From positions 16,362,855 through 16,426,854 of the forward strand of contig OZ020491.1 in NCBI GenBank assembly GCA_963971405.1: DNA of 64,000 nucleotides, written 5' to 3'. Under the pieces are notes generated by a model. That model saw only the letters and a list, made by a program, of their open reading frames with translations, had not been told where the DNA came from and did not search any database. The position numbers and the translations under genes are program-made. Below are positions 10,221 to 20,700 of this stretch, piece by piece; the first letter of the stretch is position 1; every line of letters begins with the position of its first letter. The stretch comes from Psococerastis gibbosa (Eukaryota > Arthropoda > Insecta > Psocodea > Psocidae).

Positions 10221-11020
10221 TGGCCCTGCGAAAATTAACTGCTTTGGTGCTCAGATACTACATTTAATTCGAGTGAAAGTATTATGGAGAGACAATAACC
10301 CTTCTTACGCAACCAATATTTACAAACATCATGATGGCTAGCGTGTCGGCAGCCCAGCCGACTAGGCTATATTTCATGGTAGTTATGCAGTAAAGTTGTA
10401 TGGTTAAGGTAATAAATCATTAATAATATATTAAATGTAATATGTATAAGCAAGCTTAGGCTCACATACCCATTTAAAAATCTGTTCTGCCCTCGCGGAA
10501 GTATCACAACCAATGAAATAAAATTAGATAGGCCTACACAAGTAAATAATATAGTTTTCGACAATTATTTGCAGCTACTTTGCCGTAAATTTTTGTCAGT
10601 ACCGCGCAAGCATTGAAGGAACATATAAATAGCACTAGTTTGCCGTTTAAAAGCTAAAATTTCTTGAAATGAAATAAATTTCATTGGAAAGCCTATACAC
10701 TCCATGATAAAATAAGGACAGCCCGCCATCTTTGTTTTACCTGCGCAAGAACTCTATTTAATTTTGCATTTGCTACATTTTAAATTGCATAGGGTACAGT
10801 ACAGTTGCTGTTTTGGATGATTGAACTTTTTTGATGCTATTGTTTATTTTTAATCCACATAATTTTCAGCTATTTTGGGAAAGCATATATTAATTATAAT
10901 AATGAAGTTAGACAGCCTAAATATTTAATAATGACACATTTTTTTTGTTTTAAAAATTTTGGGTTAGGTACCATAAGAGTACCTAAGAGTAGGTACTGCT
11001 AGAAAAAAGACTAAGAAGAA
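10221..11020. other. No gene seen
   Basis: AT-rich sequence without splice-flanked frames or obvious repeats. It ends in the target site of the retrotransposon that begins at 11031. Confidence 0.4.
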
Positions 11021-13086
11021 ACCGTTGAACGTGAGCAGACTGGAGGAAAGCCTGGACAATGGGGAGATTGCACTGGCAGCGTTTTTGGACATTGAGGCGG
11101 CTTTCTCCAACGCGGGACATGACTCCATGGTAAGGGCGTTGGAGAGAGTTGGCGTAAATGCAACTGTGTGTAGATGGATCAGATCCATGCTTAGCAATAG
11201 GAAGATTCTAGCATCCCTATCTGATGAGAAGGTGATGGTAAGGGCCACCAGGGGTACGGCACAGGGGGGGGGTTATCTCGCCCCTGTTGTGGAACCTTGT
11301 GGTGGACAAAATCATCACCAGACTCAATGAGGTGGGAGTGTACGCACAAGGATATGCGGATGATTTGGCCATTGTGATTAGGGGTAAGTCCATGACGGTC
11401 ATAACCGAGCTAATGCAAATGGCTTTTTCTGAAGTAGAAAAATGGTGCAAGGCTGAAAATCTGAGCATCAACCCATCCAAAATCTCGATGGTACCATTTA
11501 CTCGAAAGAAGAATCTTGATGGGGGAAAGCTGCCTAAGCTTTTCAATCAAGTTGTAAAACTGGGGACGGAGGTTAAGTATCTAGGGGTTAACCTAGACAA
11601 AGGACTTACCTGGAATCCCCATATTACAAAAACTATTAACCGAGCTAAACAATTAATTTATGTTTGCAGACGGGCAATAGGCACAACGTGGGGAATCAGG
11701 CCCAAAATGGCAATGTGGATTTACACAATGGTCATTAGGCCGGTGATTACCTATGGAAGTGTAGTTTGGTGGACCAAGACTACACAGGTCACAGTGACAA
11801 CCAAGTTGAATGGGCTCCAGAGGCTGGCCTGCCTCTGTATCACAGGAGCAATGTCAACTTCACCAGGGGATGTCCTGAATACTTTATTGAACCTGCCAAC
11901 CCTGGGAGTCTTCATTGAAGCACAGGCCAGGATGGGCGCCTATAGATTGGAGCTGGAAGGCTGCTGGAGAAGCAAAAGGTCAGGCCACTCCAATATTACC
12001 AAAAGCATATCGGAAGACACGCTTTTAATGCCGTCAGATCGAATGACACCCCTGCTCTCATTCAGCAAACCATTTAACACTAGAATTCCAGCTAGAAAAG
12101 AATGGAATGCTGAAGAACATCAAACAGGGGACAATGACCTAGTCTGGTATACAGATGGGTCGAAAATGGAAAATGGGGCTGGAGGAGGAGTCTATGGGGA
12201 AACTGTAGACAAATCCATAGTCCTAAGCCTCGGCAAATATGCTACAGTCTTTCAGGCTGAGGTAGGGGCCATTATAAAATGCCTAGAGGAGTGTATGGAA
12301 ATGGAAAGCAAGGGCAAAACCATTATTATCTATACAGACTCGCAGGCAGCGATTAAGGCTGTGGAGGCTATAAAGATCACATCAAAAATGGTGTGGCACT
12401 GCATCAACCTCCTAATAAAGGTGTGTCGGGAAAACTCAGTCTCGCTGATTTGGGTCCCGGCTCACTCGAACTTTGATGGGAATGAAAGAGCCGACGAGCT
12501 GGCTCGAAAAGGTGCAGAAACGCCATTCATTGGTGCAGAACCTAAGTATGGGATGGCTTATTGCCAGGCCCGTACTTCTGTACAAAAATGGGTGCAGAGA
12601 AAAACTGCAGAGGAATGGAAGAAAGTCCCGGAAAGCAGATTTGCTAAGAAGGTTATTCCGGGTCCTAGTAAAAAGCTCACCGATCAGCTTCTCTCTTTAA
12701 GTAGAGAGCAAGCTAGAAGGGTGGTTGGCACGCTTACGGGCCACGGCCACTTCAACAAACACATGCATAGGGTTGGCGTGAAAAACGACAGTAGATGCAG
12801 ACTGTGTGAAGTTGAAGAAGAAACAGCTGAACACATTCTCTTTGAATGTGAAGCGCTGGGAAAAACTCGATACCAAACTCTTGGCCACCCTAGGTCTGAA
12901 GAGGAAACCATCCGATCTAATCCCATCACAAAAACACTAGAATTTATCAAAAAGACTGGTGTTATAAGATGGGCGTAGACGGCAAACGTGGAAGCAAAAG
13001 ACCTTCTAGGTCGACGCTTATAGGAACTCAAACGAGTAGGCCCCACGAAGGTAAAAAAAAAAAAAAAAAAAAAAAAACCGTTGAAC
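11021..13086 (+). mobile_element. 5'-truncated I/R1-type retrotransposon with target duplication
   Basis: The element proper spans 11031-13076. It is flanked by the 10-bp direct repeat ACCGTTGAAC (11021-11030 and 13077-13086, sharing the last A of the tail). It ends in a run of 25 A (13053-13077). The 5' end is cut inside the RT domain. It landed right at the left edge of another retrotransposon (13087 onward). A clean duplication, long A tail and nearly open frame mean it is young. Confidence 0.88.
11031..12978 (+). pseudogene. Reverse transcriptase-RNase H ORF broken by one extra G
   Basis: The first frame (11031-11272) carries RT motif A, FLDIEAAFSNAGHDS. The second frame (11272-12978) carries GYADDLAIVIRG, the thumb, and then an RNase H domain. 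The RNase H catalytic acids are D in WYTDGSK (about residue 289 of the second frame), E in VFQAEVG (about 325), D in YTDSQAA and D in GNERADELA. Near the end CRLCEVEEETAEHILFEC is a Cys/His zinc-type tail. The break is a run of nine G at 11264-11272. Eight would join the frames as GTAQ-GGVISPLLW, the expected RT motif. RNase H points to the I/R1/LOA side of non-LTR elements rather than plain Jockey. The endonuclease is absent. Confidence 0.9.
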
Positions 13087-14190
13087 TTATATCGGTTTTA
13101 TTGACCTGGAGAAGGCCTTTGACAAAGTCCAATGGAAAAAGCTCTTCGAAATACTAAAAAAGTCTGGAGTCAAGCACAAGGGCAGGAAAATCATATGGGC
13201 GCTATACAAGAATGAAGCGGTAGTCATAAGGTCTGGGACAGAAATTGGAGAGGCCAGAATACGTCAGGGGGTAAGACAGGGATGTTCGTTAGACTATCTC
13301 CGGCACTATATAATATATACATAAAATGGCCTTAAACGAGATGAGAGAATCGCTGCTTGACGAGAGGTGTGAGAGTGCAGGGGGTAAAAGTTGACATGAT
13401 ACGTTTCGCTGATGACATTGCACTTATCGCTGACGACGAAGAGGAACTACAGCGTGCCTTAGAAACAATGCAGGACATATTGACAAGAGGATATAATATG
13501 ACCATAAATAAAAGCAAAACCAAAGTCATGGTTGTGAAGAATAAGAATGACATTAGCCAAGCATATGCATCCCTTGACAGAGTAGTTCTCAGCAGTGTCA
13601 AGCAATTTAAGTACCTGGGCAGAGCAATAACAGAAGACAATAGCTCAGCGATTGAAATAAACAGCCGTATCCAACAAGCCAAGGTGGCATTCAATAAAAA
13701 ATCCAAGATTCTGAAATCCTATAACATTAAACTAACCATCAGGAAGGAATTTCTAAAAACATGTGTGTGGAGTGTTTTATTGTACGGCTGTGAAGCCTGG
13801 ACTATAGCAGATAAGGAACTAAAGAAACTCGAAGCTTTCGAATTCGAAATGTGGTGTTACAGAAGGATGCTACGGATCAGCTGGAGGGACCATGTGACAA
13901 ATGAAAGAGTGCTAGACGCTATCGGGGAAGAAAGACAGTTAGTAGCCCAGATACGAATCAGGAGAGCGAAATGGATGGGGCGTTTGCTAAGGCACGAAAA
14001 TCTGGTACACACTATTATCGAGGGCACAGTAGAGGGAAATAACCGAAGAGGACGGCCGAAGAAGGAATTCATGGATCAAGTAAAAGAAGACGCAGGAGCA
14101 ATATCATATCAAGAACTGAAGCGGAAGATCGAGGACCGAGTAAACTGGAGGACGATATGCAGGGAGTTGCTGCCAACCAATCGCTAAGAT
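13087..14190 (+). pseudogene. Degenerate endonuclease-RT family retrotransposon, 3' part
   Basis: Reading across frames, 13090-13310 gives YIGFIDLEKAFDKVQW and VRQGCS. The long frame 13357-14187 gives MIRFADDIALIADDEEE (catalytic FADD), then YLGRAITEDN and LYGCEAWTI. The C-terminus is AKWMGRLLRHENLVHTIIEG with GRPKKEFMDQV and ICRELLPTNR. Frame breaks fall near 13290-13360, so it is not functional. The tail is the same family as 1523-1735 and is related to 33012-34198. Its left end coincides with the insertion site of the younger element, so the 5' end of this copy is either truncated there or lies before 11021 in unrecognised form. Confidence 0.82.
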
Positions 14191-14469
14191 TGTAACCTTA
14201 AGAAGACCATAAGATAACTATAGTTTCATTTGGCGCGAAAATGTGAGGCCAAAAGATGGCGGATCTTCTATTGGTCCCCACTTCCGCAAGCAAATCATAT
14301 GGAGGTGTAGGGGCTTGCAACTGCGAGATGAAAAAAGCTTTTACTTTTGTTTTCAAACGACGCTTTTCGTGACACCTACCGTTTGAGAAGTGAATTGATA
14401 GTTCAATTGTTAACCGCTAGAGAGCAGAGACATCCACATGTTTTCAAAATAAACTTCTCATTGATCTTA

Positions 14470-14611
14470 GGCGGGGTTTCCATATACGTCAATAGTCAAT
14501 GGTAAATGTGGTTTTGACGTGGTAGCAGACATTTTTATACTGTCTTTAATGTCTGCTAAAATGTCAATACCACATTTACGATTGACTATTGACGTAGGTC
14601 GAAACAGCGCC
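14470..14611. mobile_element. Palindromic MITE B3
   Basis: 142 bases with direct TTA on both flanks and ends GGCGGGGTTTCC and GAAACAGCGCC. Arms ACGTCAATAGTCAATGGTAA... face their inverted copy. The centre has GTGGTAGCAGACATT and AATGTCTGCT. The arm sequence is shared with the half-element at 54986. Confidence 0.85.
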
Positions 14612-15419
14612 TTACTTGTACGTAGGTATTGCCGTGTGGTTAGTGCACTAATGCAGTAGGCATAGGTGATGGTTTTAGTAACTTGAAATGAAGTGAACTA
14701 ATCATATTCAATTACCTGAAGTTTCACTGATTCTTGCTCTCTACTGGCATGAATATGGGCAAAAAACAACCTAGATTGGCTAGATTTCTTGAGTTCACTA
14801 ATGACTAAGTAGCCTACAGTTTTAGTTCAAGTATACGAAAGGGACCATTGAAATACAATAAGCAAGGGAATACATTAAATATATTACATACGAACAATTT
14901 ACACCAGTAATTACGCTAGACAAAAAGTTAAGTTGAATACTAAGTAACCAGATCTGAACTAAGTACTAGGATACAAATAATCTGACACCACAATTTCCAA
15001 GGTGATGCACAACAAACATCAGACATAGTAGTCACATAAAACATAGACATGAGGGTATAATGCAGTGGATGCCTACTGCACATTGGAGGGGCCCCTTTGA
15101 AGGTTGAATTATTCAATTAGATGCATAGCGTTACAAGTTACTAAAATATGGGGTATATTAAGGTAATGTGATTAAATAACTTCCATTTGAGAACTTTCCT
15201 ATATGATAATCCGAAGTCGCTGTGATTGGCGCGGCGCAGAGAGAGAGCGTCGTATCACATTCGTATACAATCCAACCCTCTGATGGGTTGAAAATACGAT
15301 ACGTTTTCTCTACGAAGATTTTCCATGGTGGTGCCACAGAGCGCTATTTCAGCCTTTTGAGAAATTTCCGTATAATCTCCCCTTCGAACAAGGGTTTGAA
15401 ATCGCGTGCCTGGCATTTT
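14612..15419. other. No gene seen
   Basis: AT-rich sequence with no supported exon or repeat. Open frame 15222-15443 is not recognisable. Confidence 0.35.
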
Positions 15420-15732
15420 ATTACTGGTAAATGTTATGTATGAAGATTCTAGAACAATTCAAAATGGCGGATTGGAAGAATCCTTTTTGGTAATTTGTTA
15501 TTGGATTTCAATGAAAATATACAATATATTATGATTTATTCAAGTATTTAATGTTATTCTTTAAAGTAATAATGCATAATTAATTAATATTATTACTTTA
15601 AAGAACAACATTTAACACTTCAATAAATCACAATATATATATTTTTATTGAAATCCAGTTACAAATTATTAAAAAGGATTCTTCCAATACGCCATTTTTA
15701 ATTGTTCTAGAATCCTCATACATACCAGTAAA
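15420..15732. mobile_element. Long hairpin MITE (about 150-bp arms)
   Basis: The left arm starts TTACTGGTA and carries AGATTCTAGAACAATT and ATGGCGGATTGG. The right arm carries the inverted partners (CCAATACGCCAT, AATTGTTCTAGAATC, TACCAGTAAA). The arms meet at a short AT-rich loop near 15580-15595. Small indels distinguish them, so it is an aged transposon-type palindrome with no coding capacity. Confidence 0.8.
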
Positions 15733-16230
15733 AGAAAAGTTCTTCATTTAAAAAAAATCCACGCACTGCGATTGAAGGACAAAAAACTCCCTATTAGGGA
15801 CCCGAATTATTAAGTTATTTCGTCTAAACGAACTATCAACAACATTACTCCATGCCAGGCCAATTTAGTAAGTCTAATTAACGTACATAAAATTACATGG
15901 GGTTCTCCATGGCAACATTAATAAGAGAGCCACATAGTCTCATAAATCAAAGATCTTCAAACACATCACAAATATGTATTAATACGAGTAAAATCACAGC
16001 CAAATGGCCACAAAGTAAGACCTTTATAGCGTTTAACTTAAAAATCAGCAATCATGTTTGCTCTAGTGGCTTGGCAATAAACAGGCTCAGTATAGCCTAC
16101 CTGGCCTTTTGAGAAGATAAATTCTTGACAGTTGAAGAAATTTATTTCCAAGCACATTAAAACGTAAATTTTATGGTGAAGGAAACATAAACAATTACTG
16201 TTGGACCAGCGGACCGGACCTATTATGCCG
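15733..16230. other. No gene seen
   Basis: Short frame 15897-16112 has no features. The stretch lies between the hairpin and a cluster of short palindromic repeats. Confidence 0.35.
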
Positions 16231-16340
16231 TTTAATATTAACTTAATCTGGGAATAAAAATGTAAACAAGATACTTTTTAAATGGGAAGTGTTATTCAAA
16301 ATCGTTCTGTTTACATTTTTAACAGATTACGTTAATATTA
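16231..16340. repeat. Short palindromic repeat H1 (TGTAAAC type)
   Basis: Inverted halves are AATATTAACTTAATC..AAATGTAAACA and TGTTTACATTTTT..ACGTTAATATT, around a loop with GTTATTCAAAAT. It is the same family as 16430, 16583, 36915 and 52690. Confidence 0.65.
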
Positions 16341-16429
16341 TTTTATTGCATTTTATTAATGTATACTTAATTCTTATGGAAGTATTGGAATAAACAAAGT
16401 ATTTCGTTAGTTCCAATGCCAACCACGGT

Positions 16430-16545
16430 GATTATTATTAATCTCAGCCAGGTATTAAAAATGAGAACATGTTAATTTTTTAATGGAGAGTGCTATTCAA
16501 AATTGTTTTATTTACATTTTGAACCCAAGAATAAGTTAATACTAA
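16430..16545. repeat. Short palindromic repeat H2
   Basis: It shares GTGCTATTCAAAATTGTTTT and TTTACATTTTGAACCC with the neighbouring copies. The inverted halves are more diverged than in H1. Confidence 0.55.
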
Positions 16546-16582
16546 ACTGCATTGTAGGCTCGCAGCAGTCGAGATACTAAGT

Positions 16583-16690
16583 TAACATATCACCGGGGTA
16601 AAATATTTAAAGAAAACTATTTAGCACTTTGCATTCTTAAAATTTCTTGTTTTTTCTTCCCTTTCTTCCCCGGTAATAAGTTAAATTGGT
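16583..16690. repeat. Short palindromic repeat H3
   Basis: The left half is GTTAACATATCACCGGGGTAAA and the right half CCCCGGTAATAAGTTAA, around a loop with TTTAGCACTTTGCATTC. It is the third member of the family within 460 bases. Confidence 0.6.
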
Positions 16691-17352
16691 ACAGTACAGT
16701 TAAAGAAAGTTTCATTCTGAATCGGGGCTTAGTTTCTCAATGTAGTAGTAAATATTTACTATTATTATGAATTGAACGTGCCAATTCAAGTGAAAATGTT
16801 TACTTTCGTCGACTTAGCCCTGGATATCGTGCTACGGGTAGTCCAACAGTACATAGTGAATGTTTTGACAGTGTACAAGGTTTACACTGCTTAGTGCTTA
16901 CCAATGTCATACTAGATTGAAACCCGGTTCAAACGAGAAGAGACGTTTTACCTTTTGTATCAGATAAAGCTTCTTGCACTAAAACTTCGGACAGACTGTA
17001 ATGTATCTGTATAAAGGTGGCAGAAGCCAAAAAATACAAAGACACTTCTAGTAACACATCCAAATAGTAATGCGAAGCACCTTTTTAGTTTTTTTTTATT
17101 GGAATGAACACAAATTATTTCCCAAATAAAATAACTTGAGCTCTTTTGTGTATGATCTAACACGATTAAACTCTAAGTGTGTCATTCACACAAGTGAATC
17201 AATTACATAGGAGGAATGGACAACACGTATTGAATGAGTTAATTTAAGAAAATCAATCAATTACTTGTTATTTGAAAACCATAATATTAGTCACAGACTC
17301 AAGTTATTTTATTCTGAGTTAAGTAATTAAAAGTCAGTAATGCCTTGTTAAT
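16691..17352. other. No gene seen; flank 3' of Orai
   Basis: AT-rich, with no supported coding or repeat feature. It may include the far 3' UTR or flank of the minus-strand Orai gene. Confidence 0.35.
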
Positions 17353-17694
17353 AGCCCGATCATGGCGATTTGGGATTAAAATAATACCGGGGGTTATTTT
17401 TTAATGCCACGTAAGTAAGGTGTCACGTGACGGTGTTAAAATATGCGCGGGAAATTCAAATTAATAAAATATTAGAATACAAGGAAGTACTAATAAACAT
17501 TAAAATGTACAGGTAGAATTTTGAAATATAACAAGAATTTTAATTTGTGTCTATATCTATGGGAGAAAAAATTGAAAACTCACCAAAAATATTAATTAAT
17601 GCATTTCAATTTCCCGCGCATGTTGCACGCATTTGTTTAAAACAATTGAATAAACCCCGGTATTATAATAATCCCAAATCGCCATGATCGGGCT
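17353..17694. mobile_element. CCGGGG-type MITE E1
   Basis: Ends are AGCCCGATCATGGCGATTTG and its inverted copy at 17675-17694. Subterminal ATAATACCGGGGGTTA is also mirrored. The interior has CGCGGGAAATT.. and ..TTTCCCGCGCAT. A second copy, broken by later insertions, spans about 39890-41272. It lies 71 bases from the Orai stop codon, so it may be inside the 3' UTR. Confidence 0.8.
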
Positions 17695-17764
17695 GCAGTA
17701 ACCTACAAGTACCATCATGAAACCGTATTTGTCAAATTCATAACCAGCCACTGGCCAACATCTC

Positions 17765-18068
17765 TTATACAACTTGAATATTCAGTCCATTCACAGCATC
17801 CGTGTCCCCAGCTTCGATCTGCTGCTTTAGAAGTTCCAATTCACGGATTCCGGACACTGTGACCTCATACTTGTGGGTGACTAACGACCGGTAGAAGTGG
17901 AAGGCGAATGCTACGAAGATTATGAGGACAGGGATGAGAACTATACAGGCCGACCACGCAGCGTACTTTGAAAAGTCGTAAAATTTTACCCAGCACAGGA
18001 TAGCTATCTCTAGGAGGAACAAAAGTAGCCCTAGGAGAGTCGAGAAGGCCCAAGCAGTTTCTATGTAC
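17765..18068 (-). CDS. Orai: Orai exon 4 (TM3, TM4, C-terminus, stop)
   Basis: It opens after TGCTTTTTCCAG by completing the TGG of HERLHW, then encodes [13 protein letters not shown] and the last two membrane helices. It ends NGLNIQVV and TAA at 17767-17765. The tail is short compared with Drosophila's longer C-terminus. Confidence 0.95.
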
Positions 18069-20667
18069 CTGGAAAAAGCACTTTAAATTACAATTAAGAC
18101 AATAATCCTGTGAAAAATTATGCAAATTGAGAACATTGGGGATACATTGGATATAAAGTTGAAGAATGTTGATGTAAGATAGCACCAGACAGTGAAATTA
18201 ACAACAAAAATAGAATTTATTACATTGTAGTATTATATGGTATATATAACACTGACATTAAATTAACTTTGGTTATAACAAAAATAGAAATTTGAAAGCC
18301 TGCGAAATAAAAACTATAGGACATAAAGACCGTTCGCTCTTAGAATCGAAATGCGCCATATTTACTGAAATAATCTACTTTCACGTTTATATGAACTATC
18401 ATCTCGAAAGGATACTTTTAGGTTGTAAAAAACACCAGAACCCGGAAGAAGGTCGGATCAGCAGGCGTTGTCGGCGCGCATCTTGGAATCCAAGCATTGA
18501 AATTTCGTGATATATTTTTTTTTATCATGATTGCAATGAGTTTGTCTTCCTCGGAAACCACGAAATATACATATAGACATTCCCATCGGATTCGAATTAG
18601 TCAAGAACGTTGTTGCCCCAATTGTGACATTACTATCACATCATTTACAGACGTTTTTTTCTGATAATGGGCGTAATATAATATACAGCCCGGGTGTAAT
18701 TAATACACCTGACCACAGAAGCCCAGTACCGCATTAGAATCTCAAGGAAACAAATGTAATGCTTACCAATGAAGACGCTCGTGTGGAGATTCATGTACCA
18801 GACTTATTGAGTGGAGATTACACACAGCATCGATATTTGGGAGAATACACGTGCTAATCATAAGGGCGAGCATGTGGACGGCCACGAGGAGAGTCGTGCA
18901 GATGGCGAACGCTACCAGCATCTGCGGGGGCACCGTAGTCTTATCATTAAGTTGGACTTCCACCATGGCAACCTGAAACAGCGAACAACGCAACTAATAG
19001 TAAACATAGTTCAATAACAATATATGACTCCCCTAGTACAGATCGGGACGTGAGGACGCTATAGCAGCAACTATTTCGTTATTTTTTCGACTTCGATGGC
19101 CAGGTGGTAACGTGCTTGCACTTGTGCGAGTCTTTACACGCCATGCGATCGGAGACGTGTCGTAGCTCAACACGGGTACTAACCTACAGAGGCGACTGAA
19201 GAGGTCAATCGGATACATTCATTAAATTGTTTGTATGCTATTAACCTTAAAAAAAAAAAAAAAAAAATCGTTATATATCGTTTTAAAAAAATGATTCTCC
19301 AGGAGAGCCCCCAGGCCCCCCACTTTGCAGTTGGGCTGGTAAATAAACTCTTTGTCAGTCAAATCTAAACTCTAAACTTTACTGCGCTCAAAATGCGTAA
19401 ACCCTCAGTATTTCGGGCCTGTTCAAGGGAATAGTAGCCTCAGGGGGATACGGAGATCCCCTCTTTCCAGTACCAGTACCGGTATGTGAATATTCGTGTG
19501 TCAACTATACCTAACATTTTTACTATACCTATTCGTCTAAATTGCCCCAATTGTGACATTACTTGCCGCTCGCATTCACTTTCTCCGAAAATGGGACTGG
19601 TCTGTGTATATGAAAACGGCAGTTAGGCTAGAAATTTACTGTCGCATGAGTATTCTTATTAAATAACAATAATAGCTGTTAATTCTGAGATCCTTCTTAT
19701 TTTTTACCTGACGGACGCCACGTCGACAGTAGTGACGTTTGAATCATAAAGATACATTAACTGGAGCGGCGGGAGCCATAATATGCCTTACGAGGCACCC
19801 GTTAACCATAAGCCAACTATCAGAGATAAGTACCGAAGCAAAAAATATCGAAGTCTTACACATTGCAGCATAGCAGAACGGATACATGGACCCGGTCAAA
19901 AACTCTGTACTTAGCTTGTGCAGGCTACACTTATCACTGGGTTTCCCCGCCAAATTGCGTACCGGTACTTCTCTTGTGCAGGCTACAGTAGCAGCCATAT
20001 TAATAACGGTCTCCAACCACGGGATGGTTTGAATTTGATATTAGAAAGTTATCAACAAACAAACAAAATGTATACGCATATTCTAAAAATAAAAAAATAA
20101 AAAAAATAAAAAAGCTTGCCAAAGCGCTAGAGTTGATTTTCCAAACTTAACAGGGCACAAGCTCCATCCCATTATAGTGAGAAATATTTTTAATCTACAA
20201 TACTATACCTACGTGGAATTTACATCATACCGTACCCAGAATGTAAAGAACTTATCAATTTTATGCTATGCGACATTAAATTGGGGAGCTCAACTCGTAT
20301 CTTTAACTGTATAGCTCAGGCTACTGTGGGCGTAACTAGTTAAGCCAAACATTGCATTTTAATGACTCGGCGGGGAAAATTACAAAGCTATAAAATGGCG
20401 AGAAAGTTAATGAGCCCAGTTATTGGTTCAACTAATTAAAATTAATTAAAGAACCGGTCCGAGTTTACTCGAACATGCTTTCCAATTTATAAAAATTAGT
20501 AGATAGAGAAAATGAGTAATTTCATGGTAAATAATTTTCCTATGGTTAAATTTGTTGTCCACCTGACGTCACTGGTGGTGAGGTAAATTCTAGATAGGTC
20601 AGACCAACACATTACCACACAGCAATACTGGCAGGGCACGCAATGCATTTGAGCGTGAATTTTCTAT

Positions 20668-20700
<33 letters not shown>

